A DNA stretch of 20,218 nucleotides from a virus, in the IMG/VR virus record IMGVR_UViG_3300046656_000274, positions 1-20,218 of that record; one strand, written 5' to 3'. Under the pieces are notes generated by a model that saw nothing but the letters and a program-made list of their open reading frames with translations, was not told where the DNA came from and did no database searches. Position 1 is the stretch's first letter, and each line of letters starts with the position of its first letter. Shown here piece by piece: positions 1-6,151 of this stretch. The position numbers and the translations under genes were made by a program.

Positions 1-549
1 TATTTGATCATTGAGAATATTAACATTTATGTTATAATCTACTGTTTTATCTGCCATTCCCTCAACTAATTTTTTATATTGCCCTAAAAGTAAAATTTGC
101 TGATCAATAAATTTTCTTAATTCGTGATCGGCTTTTGCTGGAACACCCTCTCCACTTTTACCTAAATTGTAATAATACTCAATACGCTCACCTACAACGG
201 CATCTAATTGTATTATTTTTTGAGAAACATCTAAATGCGAACTTGCTATTTTATTTATTTTTTCTTGATAAGCATTAGTTGCCTGTAATTGACTTTGTAA
301 TAACTTTTCTTCTATTTGTCTTTTTTGAACCTTTGTCGCTTCTTGTATATCTTTTAATACTTGTCCGTCAAGATTTAAATTATTTTTTCTAAAATCTTGG
401 AGCGTCACGGTTGAAAGCCACAGGTGCTTGCTTCTCGGATACTTCTTTTTTAAATGAGCGTTTATATTTCTAACAGATTCCCCATCATTCAACATTCTAA
501 TGATTTCTTCTTTATCTACATGATTTAGTATTTTTTTACCAGTTGCCAT
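1..549 (-). CDS. Probable phage terminase small subunit, C-terminus off the window
   Basis: An open frame runs from ATG at 549 to the left edge without a stop (183 codons), so the gene is cut at its 3' end. Residues about 12-35 (KEEIIRMLNDGESVRNINAH) look like a helix-turn-helix. The rest is strongly helical and charged, with a 'VNINVNILNDQ'-type strand near the edge. This layout, an N-terminal HTH followed by a helical oligomerisation region, is what small terminase subunits have; they bind the packaging site and load the large subunit. No unique signature is visible, so the call rests on overall pattern and on the surrounding virion-like genes. The ribosome binding site is weak (AGAAAG). 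It begins 17 nt after the upstream gene. It could instead be another phage HTH protein; a large terminase gene just beyond the edge would settle it. Confidence 0.5.
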   Translation of the reverse strand, partial: MATGKKILNHVDKEEIIRMLNDGESVRNINAHLKKKYPRSKHLWLSTVTLQDFRKNNLNLDGQVLKDIQEATKVQKRQIEEKLLQSQLQATNAYQEKINKIASSHLDVSQKIIQLDAVVGERIEYYYNLGKSGEGVPAKADHELRKFIDQQILLLGQYKKLVEGMADKTVDYNINVNILNDQI

Positions 550-566
550 ATCTTTCTATTCCCATA

Positions 567-1100
567 TTATTTGTTCATTAAATGTTCAAATTTTTTATAT
601 TTTTCGCTGTCGTCTTTTCGTTTTCCGTTTTGCCACATTTTAACTTTTTCTTGTATCTTTTTTAATTTCTTTTGATTGGCATCAAGATCTAAACCAAGTT
701 TTCTTTTTTCTTCTGGATTTTGTTCTGCTTCAAGCATTGATTTAAGTTGTTCTACTGATTTATTTAATTCTTTTGTTTCTTCGAAGGTTGTTAATACTTC
801 ATCACTCAATTCCTTGACTGACTCTTGTGATATTGTTGGATTTGGGAAACTGCCCTTGTCTGCCAAAGTGTCTATTACCAATAATATAATGTCCAAATTA
901 TCTTTATTTATACTTGGAACACTTGGATTGTTCGCTACTAAAACAAACATTTTTTTAAGTTCTTTAATAAAATCCTCAACTGCACTTGTTCTTTCACCTG
1001 CTAATGAAACAAAATTATCTATTTCATCTGCCAGTTCAAAAGCACCATGTTGATCTAATTTATTAGCAAACTTAACTAAATGGATTAGTAGTTTTTCCAT
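567..1100 (-). CDS. Helical protein with N-terminal LDxxG motif, unknown function
   Basis: This is a 177-residue protein of unrecognised function. The frame is open further, to 1211, but the upstream stretch lies inside the preceding gene. ATG at 1100 falls just after that gene's TAA (TAATATG), and from there the protein begins with a motif shared with its neighbour, so 1100 is the better start. Residues 3-30 read as LLIHLVKFANKLDQHGAFEL then ADEIDN, the same helical motif found twice in the gene upstream. Residues about 105-165 are very rich in Glu, Lys and Leu and probably form a coiled coil (ETKELNKSVEQLKSMLEAEQ), and the C-terminus is basic. No catalytic or metal site is visible. Its position beside the probable small terminase suggests a virion or assembly role; this is inference. 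Confidence 0.75.
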   Translation of the reverse strand: MEKLLIHLVKFANKLDQHGAFELADEIDNFVSLAGERTSAVEDFIKELKKMFVLVANNPSVPSINKDNLDIILLVIDTLADKGSFPNPTISQESVKELSDEVLTTFEETKELNKSVEQLKSMLEAEQNPEEKRKLGLDLDANQKKLKKIQEKVKMWQNGKRKDDSEKYKKFEHLMNK

Positions 1101-1101
1101 A

Positions 1102-1755
1102 TTAACTTGCTCTGCTCTCGCGCGAATCAAAGACGCGATGTGGAACGGCATAATCGCTAGAACCTGGAGTCTGTCCAGCCACACTGCCACCGGGATGCTT
1201 ATTTCCAGCATAATCAGTCCAGCCAGCTTCCCAATTATAAAGGGCGCCGTCTAACGAACACTGAAATATCCCCTCGCCAACCCTAACTAATGAACAACCT
1301 ATGTGCTCTGGACAATAACGAGTGCTCAATGCAACTGCATTAGTTTGTTGATAAGTTTTTACATGATGCTCTTTTCTACCCTCTCTATCTACCCTTTCCT
1401 GTTCTTTTTTGGGCTCTCTAATTTGCTGTTCATGATGATACTTTGTGTCATATCTTTTTGATTGTTCTGTTTTATTATTTTCCTCTTTCCATTTCATCAC
1501 ATCTTCAGCTGTTTTCTTAATAAAGTCGTCCAACATATTTGCTGCTTCTACAACTCCAGCACCATCAAGTCTGTCAGCAAGATTAGATAATTGATTTAAA
1601 ACCGTATTGACGCCCGGCTCAATAGCTACTACCGCCTGATCGACTTTACTTCTCATGGTAATAACTTCTTTTAGCATATTGTCTATTAAATCTGCCTCTT
1701 CTCTTGCCCCATGTTCATCTAATAAATTTGCTAATTTTAATAATATATCAATCAT
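1102..1755 (-). CDS. Two LDxxG helical motifs plus Cys-containing C-terminal domain, unknown
   Basis: A 217-residue protein in three parts. Residues 4-29 and 52-80 are two copies of a helical motif (L-A-x-x-L-D-x-x-G-x-x-E-x-A-D-x-I-D). Residues 85-140 are a charged, low-complexity linker rich in Lys, Glu, Gln and His. Residues 146-217 form a compact domain with C148-P-E-H-x-x-C154 and C166, aromatic residues (YNWEAGWTDYAGN) and a PGGSVAGQTP turn, ending in a PHRVFDSRE motif. Three cysteines plus H151 could bind zinc, but this is not proven. The DNA for the last domain looks richer in G and C than its surroundings. It starts at ATG 1755, 12 nt after the upstream gene, behind GGGGAATAAAA. The function is unknown; the layout suggests a small domain tethered by a linker to a helical anchor. 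Confidence 0.8.
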   Translation of the reverse strand: MIDILLKLANLLDEHGAREEADLIDNMLKEVITMRSKVDQAVVAIEPGVNTVLNQLSNLADRLDGAGVVEAANMLDDFIKKTAEDVMKWKEENNKTEQSKRYDTKYHHEQQIREPKKEQERVDREGRKEHHVKTYQQTNAVALSTRYCPEHIGCSLVRVGEGIFQCSLDGALYNWEAGWTDYAGNKHPGGSVAGQTPGSSDYAVPHRVFDSRESRAS

Positions 1756-1767
1756 TTTTATTCCCCA

Positions 1768-3366
1768 TTATGTAAAATTGATTTTTGAGTTAGAAATTAA
1801 AACACCAGACTGATCTAGGGGATTTAATTTTTGTCTTTCTACCGCTGATTTTAATATACAATTACCATGATCATCAGCAACAACTTTATTCATTGGAACA
1901 TTATAGCACCCGCAGTAGTCGTATATGCTTGTTTTTCCTGCTGGGATCATTCTTCGACAAACATGCTGTTCTTTTGATGCTATTTTTGTCTTGGTCATTA
2001 ACAAATATTGATAATCTGCTATTGAATTTCTATGATCTTCTTCGCTAAACTTGTCTTCTATATATTGAAGTATAGTTTCGCAAGTTGGATAGTCATTTTC
2101 GCTTGCTGCTTTTAGTATTTCATCTTTCAATTCTGGCAATAACATATAGTTATAAGCCGAGGAGCAGACCACATTTTTTGTTGATGGTGCTGGCAAACTA
2201 ATAGCAAATCTTTGTAGTTTTGCTGCGGTAAAGTCCTCAACCAACCCGTCATAAGCAAAATAAGTTGGAAGTAAGGGAACATATGTATTAGATACCACCT
2301 TCATTTCCACTGGAACCTCTATTTCTACCGCACCTTTTGGAGTATTAATTGAGGCTAAATATATTACAGAGTCTGTATTTTCTGAACCAAATTTAACTTG
2401 GGCATTCTTAAAGCCTGCGGCTACTAATTCGCGGATTACTACTTGCTTGCCCTTATTGATTATATTTTTACCAAATGCACTCGCTGCTTCTAAAATACTA
2501 TCATCAAAGTCTCTTGATAGATGCACCAATTCTTTTGGCATCTCTACTTTTTGTTCTGTGCCTGCTATTTGAATATCTGTATCAAAGGCTATATCTGAAT
2601 GTAAATTGCCAGCTCTATTATTAATATTTGGATTGCGTTCTTGGGCAACCTTATTGACAAAATTATTAATATTTGCGGCAGTTAAACTTTCTATGCGGTC
2701 TTCGGCTATAAAAGTGCTGGGGAATATCAATTGCTTATTGTGTAAATCAATTGGGATCTTAACATCTACCAAACCCTTTTCCGTGTCAAATGAGGCGGTA
2801 TATATTAAAGTGTCTTCATTTCCTCCGAGTATTTTAACTCTCGGGTTATTGAAACCTAATGAAACAAGTTCCACCTTGACATATTCTGCGCCCTTTTCTG
2901 CCGTTTTTTGGTCAAATGGCTTAATAGTTCCGTTGCCATTCAATGCAACATCAAAATTGCCAACTAAATTTTGATCAACCAAATCTTCAAAGTTTATACT
3001 TGAATTTTCGGCATCAAGACGGTTCAGCCTCACAAAGTCTTGGCCATTTGGTGTAGAGGCATTGGTATTAATCAAAAGATGTCCCAAAACCATCTTAAAC
3101 TTTGAATTTTCCGATAAACGGGCAAATTCGTTGTGTATTTTGGATACTTGTGCTTGATTAATAATAGTGCCCGATTTTGCCTTTTCGGTCATTTTTTCCA
3201 CTACGAAGGCAACCTGTCGTATAACAGGATCTTCTGGGAAACGCTCGTATGCTTCTCTTGTTTGCTTATAAACATCTAAAAGCATGAATTCTTGTCCATT
3301 TTGTTGCTCATTTAATAAATTTTGAGCCAATTTAACAAAATCTCCGATATTGAGTGATTTGGTCAT
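1768..3366 (-). CDS. Unknown 532-residue protein with internal domain duplication
   Basis: I do not recognise the family. Two segments are clearly related: residues about 160-238 and 307-388 share the order ELVxxGFxNxxVK, a xxIYxAS strand, KGxVxxxxP, a P-x-x-F/Y-x-A-x-D turn and an LTAAxIxxF/FTAAKLQRF helix. So the core is a tandem repeat of an alpha/beta domain of about 80 residues. The N-terminus (DFVKLAQNLLNEQ) resembles that of the next gene upstream (DWVKLASEM). The last 130 residues hold six cysteines (401, 429, 470, 485, 487, 503), including a CGC and HGNC, which could bind a metal. The start has a strong Shine-Dalgarno site (GGAGG, 6 nt before ATG). The size and the neighbouring small terminase fit a virion-associated or portal-proximal protein, but nothing proves that. 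Confidence 0.85.
   Translation of the reverse strand: MTKSLNIGDFVKLAQNLLNEQQNGQEFMLLDVYKQTREAYERFPEDPVIRQVAFVVEKMTEKAKSGTIINQAQVSKIHNEFARLSENSKFKMVLGHLLINTNASTPNGQDFVRLNRLDAENSSINFEDLVDQNLVGNFDVALNGNGTIKPFDQKTAEKGAEYVKVELVSLGFNNPRVKILGGNEDTLIYTASFDTEKGLVDVKIPIDLHNKQLIFPSTFIAEDRIESLTAANINNFVNKVAQERNPNINNRAGNLHSDIAFDTDIQIAGTEQKVEMPKELVHLSRDFDDSILEAASAFGKNIINKGKQVVIRELVAAGFKNAQVKFGSENTDSVIYLASINTPKGAVEIEVPVEMKVVSNTYVPLLPTYFAYDGLVEDFTAAKLQRFAISLPAPSTKNVVCSSAYNYMLLPELKDEILKAASENDYPTCETILQYIEDKFSEEDHRNSIADYQYLLMTKTKIASKEQHVCRRMIPAGKTSIYDYCGCYNVPMNKVVADDHGNCILKSAVERQKLNPLDQSGVLISNSKINFT
2203..2889 (-). repeat. Protein-level tandem duplication inside the 532-residue gene
   Basis: Two copies of an approximately 80-residue unit are encoded at about 2653-2889 and 2203-2448. 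They match in the order of secondary-structure elements and in spaced identities (ELV-x-x-GF-x-N, IY-x-AS, KG-x-V, TAA). The DNA copies have diverged, so this is an old duplication rather than a recent repeat. Confidence 0.7.
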
Positions 3367-3379
3367 TGTATGCCTCCGC

Positions 3380-3847
3380 TTACGCTAATTCTGGGAATGT
3401 ATTTAAAAGATGGGATTTAACCTGTTCGTTTTGGGCGCGAACAAGTTTTTGACTAAATTCTTTGTCTGAATTTAATTTACTAACAAGAGCATTCTGGAAC
3501 ACATGGGCATCTTCATTATTAAACCCGTATTCAACAGAGGCAAATCTTTGGATGGGAGTGTCCTTGTAAAACAGAGTGATATTTTGCCCATTTTTGTCAG
3601 ACAGGGCGCTCCAATTGCTTGTAGAAACAATTTTATCGCCTTCCTGCTCATCGTCATACATAGCCACCAAAAACTGTTTTCCATCTTCGTCGTTTTCAAG
3701 TTTCCATAGAGATTCGACAGAAGAGCCATTTAATTGAAAAACATCAAAAGCGACTTTTGTAAATAAATGCTTATTTGTATCATAAGGGACTTTGCCAGAA
3801 TCTTTTGTCATTTCGCTGGCTAATTTAACCCAATCAAGATTTTCCAT
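3380..3847 (-). CDS. Unknown 155-residue protein, first gene of the left block
   Basis: The function is not recognised. The start at 3847 is well supported by AGGAG seven bases upstream. The N-terminus ENLDWVKLASEMTKD resembles the start of the gene that follows it. The middle (LWKLENDEDGKQFLVAMYDD, then ITLFYKDTPIQRFAS) reads as short beta-strands broken by acidic turns, and the C-terminal third is helical. There are no cysteines, signal peptide or membrane segment. It is the first gene after the 153-base spacer and lies 13 nt before the 532-residue gene, so the two are almost certainly co-transcribed and may act together. I have no evidence for a particular activity. Confidence 0.8.
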   Translation of the reverse strand: MENLDWVKLASEMTKDSGKVPYDTNKHLFTKVAFDVFQLNGSSVESLWKLENDEDGKQFLVAMYDDEQEGDKIVSTSNWSALSDKNGQNITLFYKDTPIQRFASVEYGFNNEDAHVFQNALVSKLNSDKEFSQKLVRAQNEQVKSHLLNTFPELA

Positions 3848-3880
3848 TGTTCAACTCCTATTAAAAAACAATTAAGGGCG

Positions 3881-3896
3881 GATCTGTAGATAGATC
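3881..3896. repeat. Inverted repeat GATCT / AGATC
   Basis: Five-base arms with a 6-base loop, overlapping the palindrome AGATCT at 3892-3897. It lies 34 bases upstream of the start codon at 3847. An arm this short may arise by chance; it is recorded because two stronger inverted repeats lie within 90 bases. Confidence 0.3.
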
Positions 3897-3930
3897 TCAC
3901 CATACATATAAAACATTATTATTAATAGAA

Positions 3931-3947
3931 ATCGAAGACTTTTCGAT
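3931..3947. repeat. Inverted repeat ATCGAA / TTCGAT
   Basis: Six-base perfect arms around a 5-base loop (GACTT on the plus strand), 12 bases left of the AT-rich inverted repeat. It could be an operator half-site pair or a weak RNA hairpin in the leader of the left block. Confidence 0.45.
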
Positions 3948-3959
3948 AATTTTATTGAT

Positions 3960-3983
3960 TTTTTATACAGAAATGTATAAAAA
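3960..3983. repeat. AT-rich inverted repeat, 9-bp arms
   Basis: TTTTTATAC and GTATAAAAA are perfect inverted arms around a 6-base loop. No T-run follows the second arm on the minus strand, so it is not a standard terminator for the IF-3 gene. A DNA operator or cruciform-like site is as likely as an RNA hairpin. Confidence 0.6.
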
Positions 3984-4000
3984 GATGAGGCATTTGGATG

Positions 4001-4468
4001 CTATTTGGATATTAAATATGCTATTATATCCCTACCGTCTTGCTTTACTTGACCATCTACCGTGGCTATTCCTTCATTAATAAGAGTGGATATAAATTTT
4101 TCGAGCTTTTCCATAGCCAAATCACCAAAAACCACCTGTCTTCCCTTTAACATCATGGTGATTTTTGTTTTGAACCCCTTATTTAGGAACTCACGAGCAT
4201 GTGAAATTTTTGTGTTCAGGTCGTTAATATCTATATTCGGGGATAATTGTATTTCTTTAACCTTGTGCGTTCGCTTCTGGGCTCGTTGTTGTCGTTCTTT
4301 TTGTTTTTGTTCGTATTTAAGTTTCCCAGCATCGGCTATTCTATAAATATTACTTTTAGCGTTAATCATTATCAAGTCTTTGCCCGACGCCTTCGCCATT
4401 GATCTTGCCTGTTCTAAACTAACATTTCCTACCAATTTACCATCTTCTCCAATTAAAGTTATATTCAT
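4001..4468 (-). CDS. infC: Translation initiation factor IF-3
   Basis: IF-3 binds the 30S subunit, keeps it apart from 50S and checks the start codon and initiator tRNA. The 155 residues align along their length with bacterial IF-3: an N-domain (LIGEDGKLVGNVSLEQARSM, then KASGKDLIMINAKS), the hallmark YEQKQKERQQ linker helix at 52-61, the KVKEIQLSPNIDINDLNTKI strand-helix at 69-88, AREFLNKG at 91-98 and the GR of the C-domain at 109-110. Compared with the roughly 180-residue bacterial factor it lacks about the first 20 residues, and the usual PPVCR loop is reduced to SNIYR. An in-frame TAA directly precedes the ATG at 4468, so no longer start is possible. AGGAG lies 14 nt upstream, rather far. 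It is the last gene of the block, 21 nt after the sigma-like gene. The gene uses a plain ATG and not the rare AUU of host infC, so the classic IF-3 autoregulation should not apply. Confidence 0.92.
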   Translation of the reverse strand: MNITLIGEDGKLVGNVSLEQARSMAKASGKDLIMINAKSNIYRIADAGKLKYEQKQKERQQRAQKRTHKVKEIQLSPNIDINDLNTKISHAREFLNKGFKTKITMMLKGRQVVFGDLAMEKLEKFISTLINEGIATVDGQVKQDGRDIIAYLISK

Positions 4469-4489
4469 TTATACTGTTTTTTCTCCTTT

Positions 4490-4957
4490 TTATTCTACTT
4501 CTTTATATTCTTCTTGCTTTTCTTTCATTTTAGCCAAGATTTCATTTATTTTCTTATTACTGGCACATAATTTTCTTATCTTTTTGAGAGCTCCACCGTA
4601 TCGTTTCTTGTCGTTATTATAGTCTATATTGCCAGTTAAAGCCTTATGTATTGATGTCTGATGTTTCCCCAAGAGTATAGAAATCTCGTGCTGTGTTTTT
4701 CCTTCAATATAAGTCATTCTAATTACTTCTTTTTGTTTTTTAGTTAAACAACTGTCAATAATAGACATAATTTCCTGTATCAATTCTGTTTTTAATTTTT
4801 GAAACTCTTCCGAAAAAGCATAATTTCCAAAATAAGCAGACATACTCTCTTCATTAGAAAAATTATTAAGCAAACTCGGGTCTATGCTAATTTCTATAAA
4901 ATTATTTGGAGATATATCTAAATTTCCAGAATTGCTATAAGTAAGATGTTTAGACAT
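4490..4957 (-). CDS. Sigma region-4-like helix-turn-helix protein
   Basis: A 155-residue protein whose central part (67-130) matches sigma-70 region 4: a helix LTKKQKEVIRMTYIEGKTQ followed by the HTH HEISILLGKHQTSIHKAL at 90-107, then a basic helix KKIRKL. Region 4 normally contacts the -35 box and the beta-flap of RNA polymerase. There is no region 2 (the -10 reader), so it cannot be a complete sigma factor. It may be a repressor, an anti- or co-sigma protein analogous to T4 gp33, or a transcription activator. The ATG directly abuts the TAG of the primase gene (TAGATG), which suggests translational coupling. The first 50 residues show no known domain. The region-4 resemblance is clear; the role is inference. 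Confidence 0.72.
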   Translation of the reverse strand: MSKHLTYSNSGNLDISPNNFIEISIDPSLLNNFSNEESMSAYFGNYAFSEEFQKLKTELIQEIMSIIDSCLTKKQKEVIRMTYIEGKTQHEISILLGKHQTSIHKALTGNIDYNNDKKRYGGALKKIRKLCASNKKINEILAKMKEKQEEYKEVE

Positions 4958-5692
4958 CTATTTTTTATTGGAATTTGATAAAAACTCCAAGTCTCCGCCC
5001 TTAAATAAATATTCGTCTAAATCTTTGAACCCCATTGGAGTAAATTTACAATCCAAATTAATGCCCGTATTAATAGAATTAAATTTGTCCATAACTCTTT
5101 TGGCACTCGTTCTACCAGCGTTGTCATTGTCAAACAACAAGCATACATTGTCAGTGTATCTTCCCAATATAGACAATTGCTTCATAGAAAACATAGTTCC
5201 ACAAGTAGCCACCACATTTAGCATATCATTTTGGTGGGCAGTTATAACATCAAAATAACCTTCAACCACGAAGACTTGATTTTTCTCGCGTATGGCTGAA
5301 TAGGCTTTATCTAAACCAAATAAGTAAGATGTTTTAGAATAATTGCTATTTCTATATTTTGGTATGCCAAGTTCATCTCGTTTTGTATCATCCAATAAAG
5401 TTCTACAACCTATGGCTATTGACTGCCCCTCTATATTTCTTATTGGAATGACAACTGGAAATAATTTAAAGGGGCTTTTGTCTGCCTGCCATATAATGTT
5501 TTGTTTTTTTAATTCTTCTGGATGAACATATTGAAAGAGGTGGCGCAGGTCTTTTGGAAATGCACCCAATTTATACGATTTAATAGTATTTTCTCTTAAA
5601 CCACGATTTTGTAGATAAGAATAAATATTGCCGTCCTTTAATAAAAGTTCATGACACGCATTGGTTAATTTTTCAAAGAATAAAGAATTCAA
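4958..5692 (-). CDS. dnaG: DnaG-type DNA primase core (TOPRIM), TTG start
   Basis: This enzyme should make RNA primers for lagging-strand synthesis. Residues 26-46 match the DnaG segment YLQNRGLRENTIKSYKLGAF. The TOPRIM metal site follows: VVEGYFDVI with E144, LLFDNDNAG with D188 and D190, and FKDLDEYL with D224 and D226. At 244 residues it is only the catalytic core: the N-terminal CHC2 zinc domain and the C-terminal helicase-binding domain of bacterial DnaG are absent. The start is TTG at 5692. GAGG lies seven bases before it, an in-frame TAG lies just upstream, and no in-frame ATG occurs before residue 157. The gene upstream encodes a zinc-ribbon protein that might replace the missing zinc domain. 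The motifs leave little doubt about the primase core; a stand-alone TOPRIM accessory protein is the only alternative. Confidence 0.88.
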   Translation of the reverse strand: MNSLFFEKLTNACHELLLKDGNIYSYLQNRGLRENTIKSYKLGAFPKDLRHLFQYVHPEELKKQNIIWQADKSPFKLFPVVIPIRNIEGQSIAIGCRTLLDDTKRDELGIPKYRNSNYSKTSYLFGLDKAYSAIREKNQVFVVEGYFDVITAHQNDMLNVVATCGTMFSMKQLSILGRYTDNVCLLFDNDNAGRTSAKRVMDKFNSINTGINLDCKFTPMGFKDLDEYLFKGGDLEFLSNSNKK

Positions 5693-5707
5693 AATAAAAC
5701 CTCGCTA

Positions 5708-6118
5708 TTATTGATTTTTCTTGCTCTTTTTTACTTTCTTTGGCTTATCTGCTGTATTTTCAACTTCCGTATCTTGCTCTTCGCTGTCTATGGCATCGAG
5801 TTTTTTACCAACTTGAAGAATTGCTTGCTTCATGGCACTATGAACTTTAATTTCACCCTTGCATACTCTACAAACAGTATTGTTTTTGTCATCTAATAAT
5901 ACTTCACGATTTGCATTACAATTTTTGCATGCCATCATAAACGCTTTTCGCTCGTCAAGTCTTAATACTTGTCCAAAACTTTTTAGTGTTCTTTTCATTG
6001 GCTCTGAAACGCCCTTAATTGCCTTACCGCACTCTTGACAAATAACTTCGTGTGTTTCGGGGTTTAATAGGGCATTATTTTGTTGAAGACACCCTTTATT
6101 ATCACAATTTATTAACAT
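5708..6118 (-). CDS. Double zinc-ribbon protein, unknown role
   Basis: A 136-residue protein made of two related units. Each has a zinc ribbon: C5/C10 with C27/C30, and C64/C67 with C83/C86. Each ribbon is followed by a helical stretch (VSEPMKRTLKSFGQ and VHSAMKQAILQVGK), so it arose by internal duplication. The tail is acidic and then very basic (KPKKVKKSKKNQ). The gene has the best ribosome binding site in the window (AAGGAGGAT, four bases before ATG). It sits 15 nt before the primase core and 33 nt after recA. The ribbons are C-x2-C type and not the CHC2 type of DnaG. A nucleic-acid-binding partner of primase or polymerase is plausible from context but not shown by the sequence. Confidence 0.75.
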   Translation of the reverse strand: MLINCDNKGCLQQNNALLNPETHEVICQECGKAIKGVSEPMKRTLKSFGQVLRLDERKAFMMACKNCNANREVLLDDKNNTVCRVCKGEIKVHSAMKQAILQVGKKLDAIDSEEQDTEVENTADKPKKVKKSKKNQ

Positions 6119-6132
6119 TTATCCTCCTTGGA

Positions 6133-6146
6133 TATTATATATAATA
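6133..6146. repeat. Perfect 14-base AT palindrome before the zinc-ribbon gene
   Basis: TATTATATATAATA is its own reverse complement and lies in the 33-base gap after recA, just upstream of the AAGGAGGAT site. It includes a TATAAT on the minus strand, with ATGATA 17 bases before it, so a promoter is possible. A start from that -10 would fall inside the ribosome binding site, which weakens the idea. An operator or chance AT run are alternatives. Confidence 0.3.
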
Positions 6147-6151
6147 CACTA

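Larger units (their letters stand above)
3848..4000 (-). promoter_or_regulatory. Intergenic spacer with three inverted repeats at a module boundary
   Basis: This is the longest non-coding stretch in the window. It separates the IF-3 gene from the left block. It holds three inverted repeats (listed separately) and ends with a good ribosome binding site (AATAGGAGTTGAACA before ATG at 3847). Reading on the minus strand, I found no pair of boxes close to the sigma-70 consensus: TATAAA at about 3967-3962 and TATATG near 3908 both lack a plausible -35. Transcription may start here under a phage-specific sigma factor whose sites I cannot recognise, or the repeats may be operators or processing sites. 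Confidence 0.45.

Noticed and set aside
676-1053. Plus-strand open frames of 60-130 codons throughout the window
   Set aside because: All lie opposite well-supported minus-strand genes, have Ser/Leu-rich shadow-type translations, and show no domain or ribosome binding site worth recording.
1101-1211. Longer start for the 177-residue gene at 1211
   Set aside because: It would overlap the upstream gene by about 110 bases, and the added residues show no similarity to the motif that opens the sister protein.
5708-6118. Split-off CHC2 zinc domain of DnaG
   Set aside because: The ribbons are C-x2-C or C-x4-C pairs in tandem and lack the histidine and spacing of the CHC2 domain. A functional replacement remains possible but the family is different.
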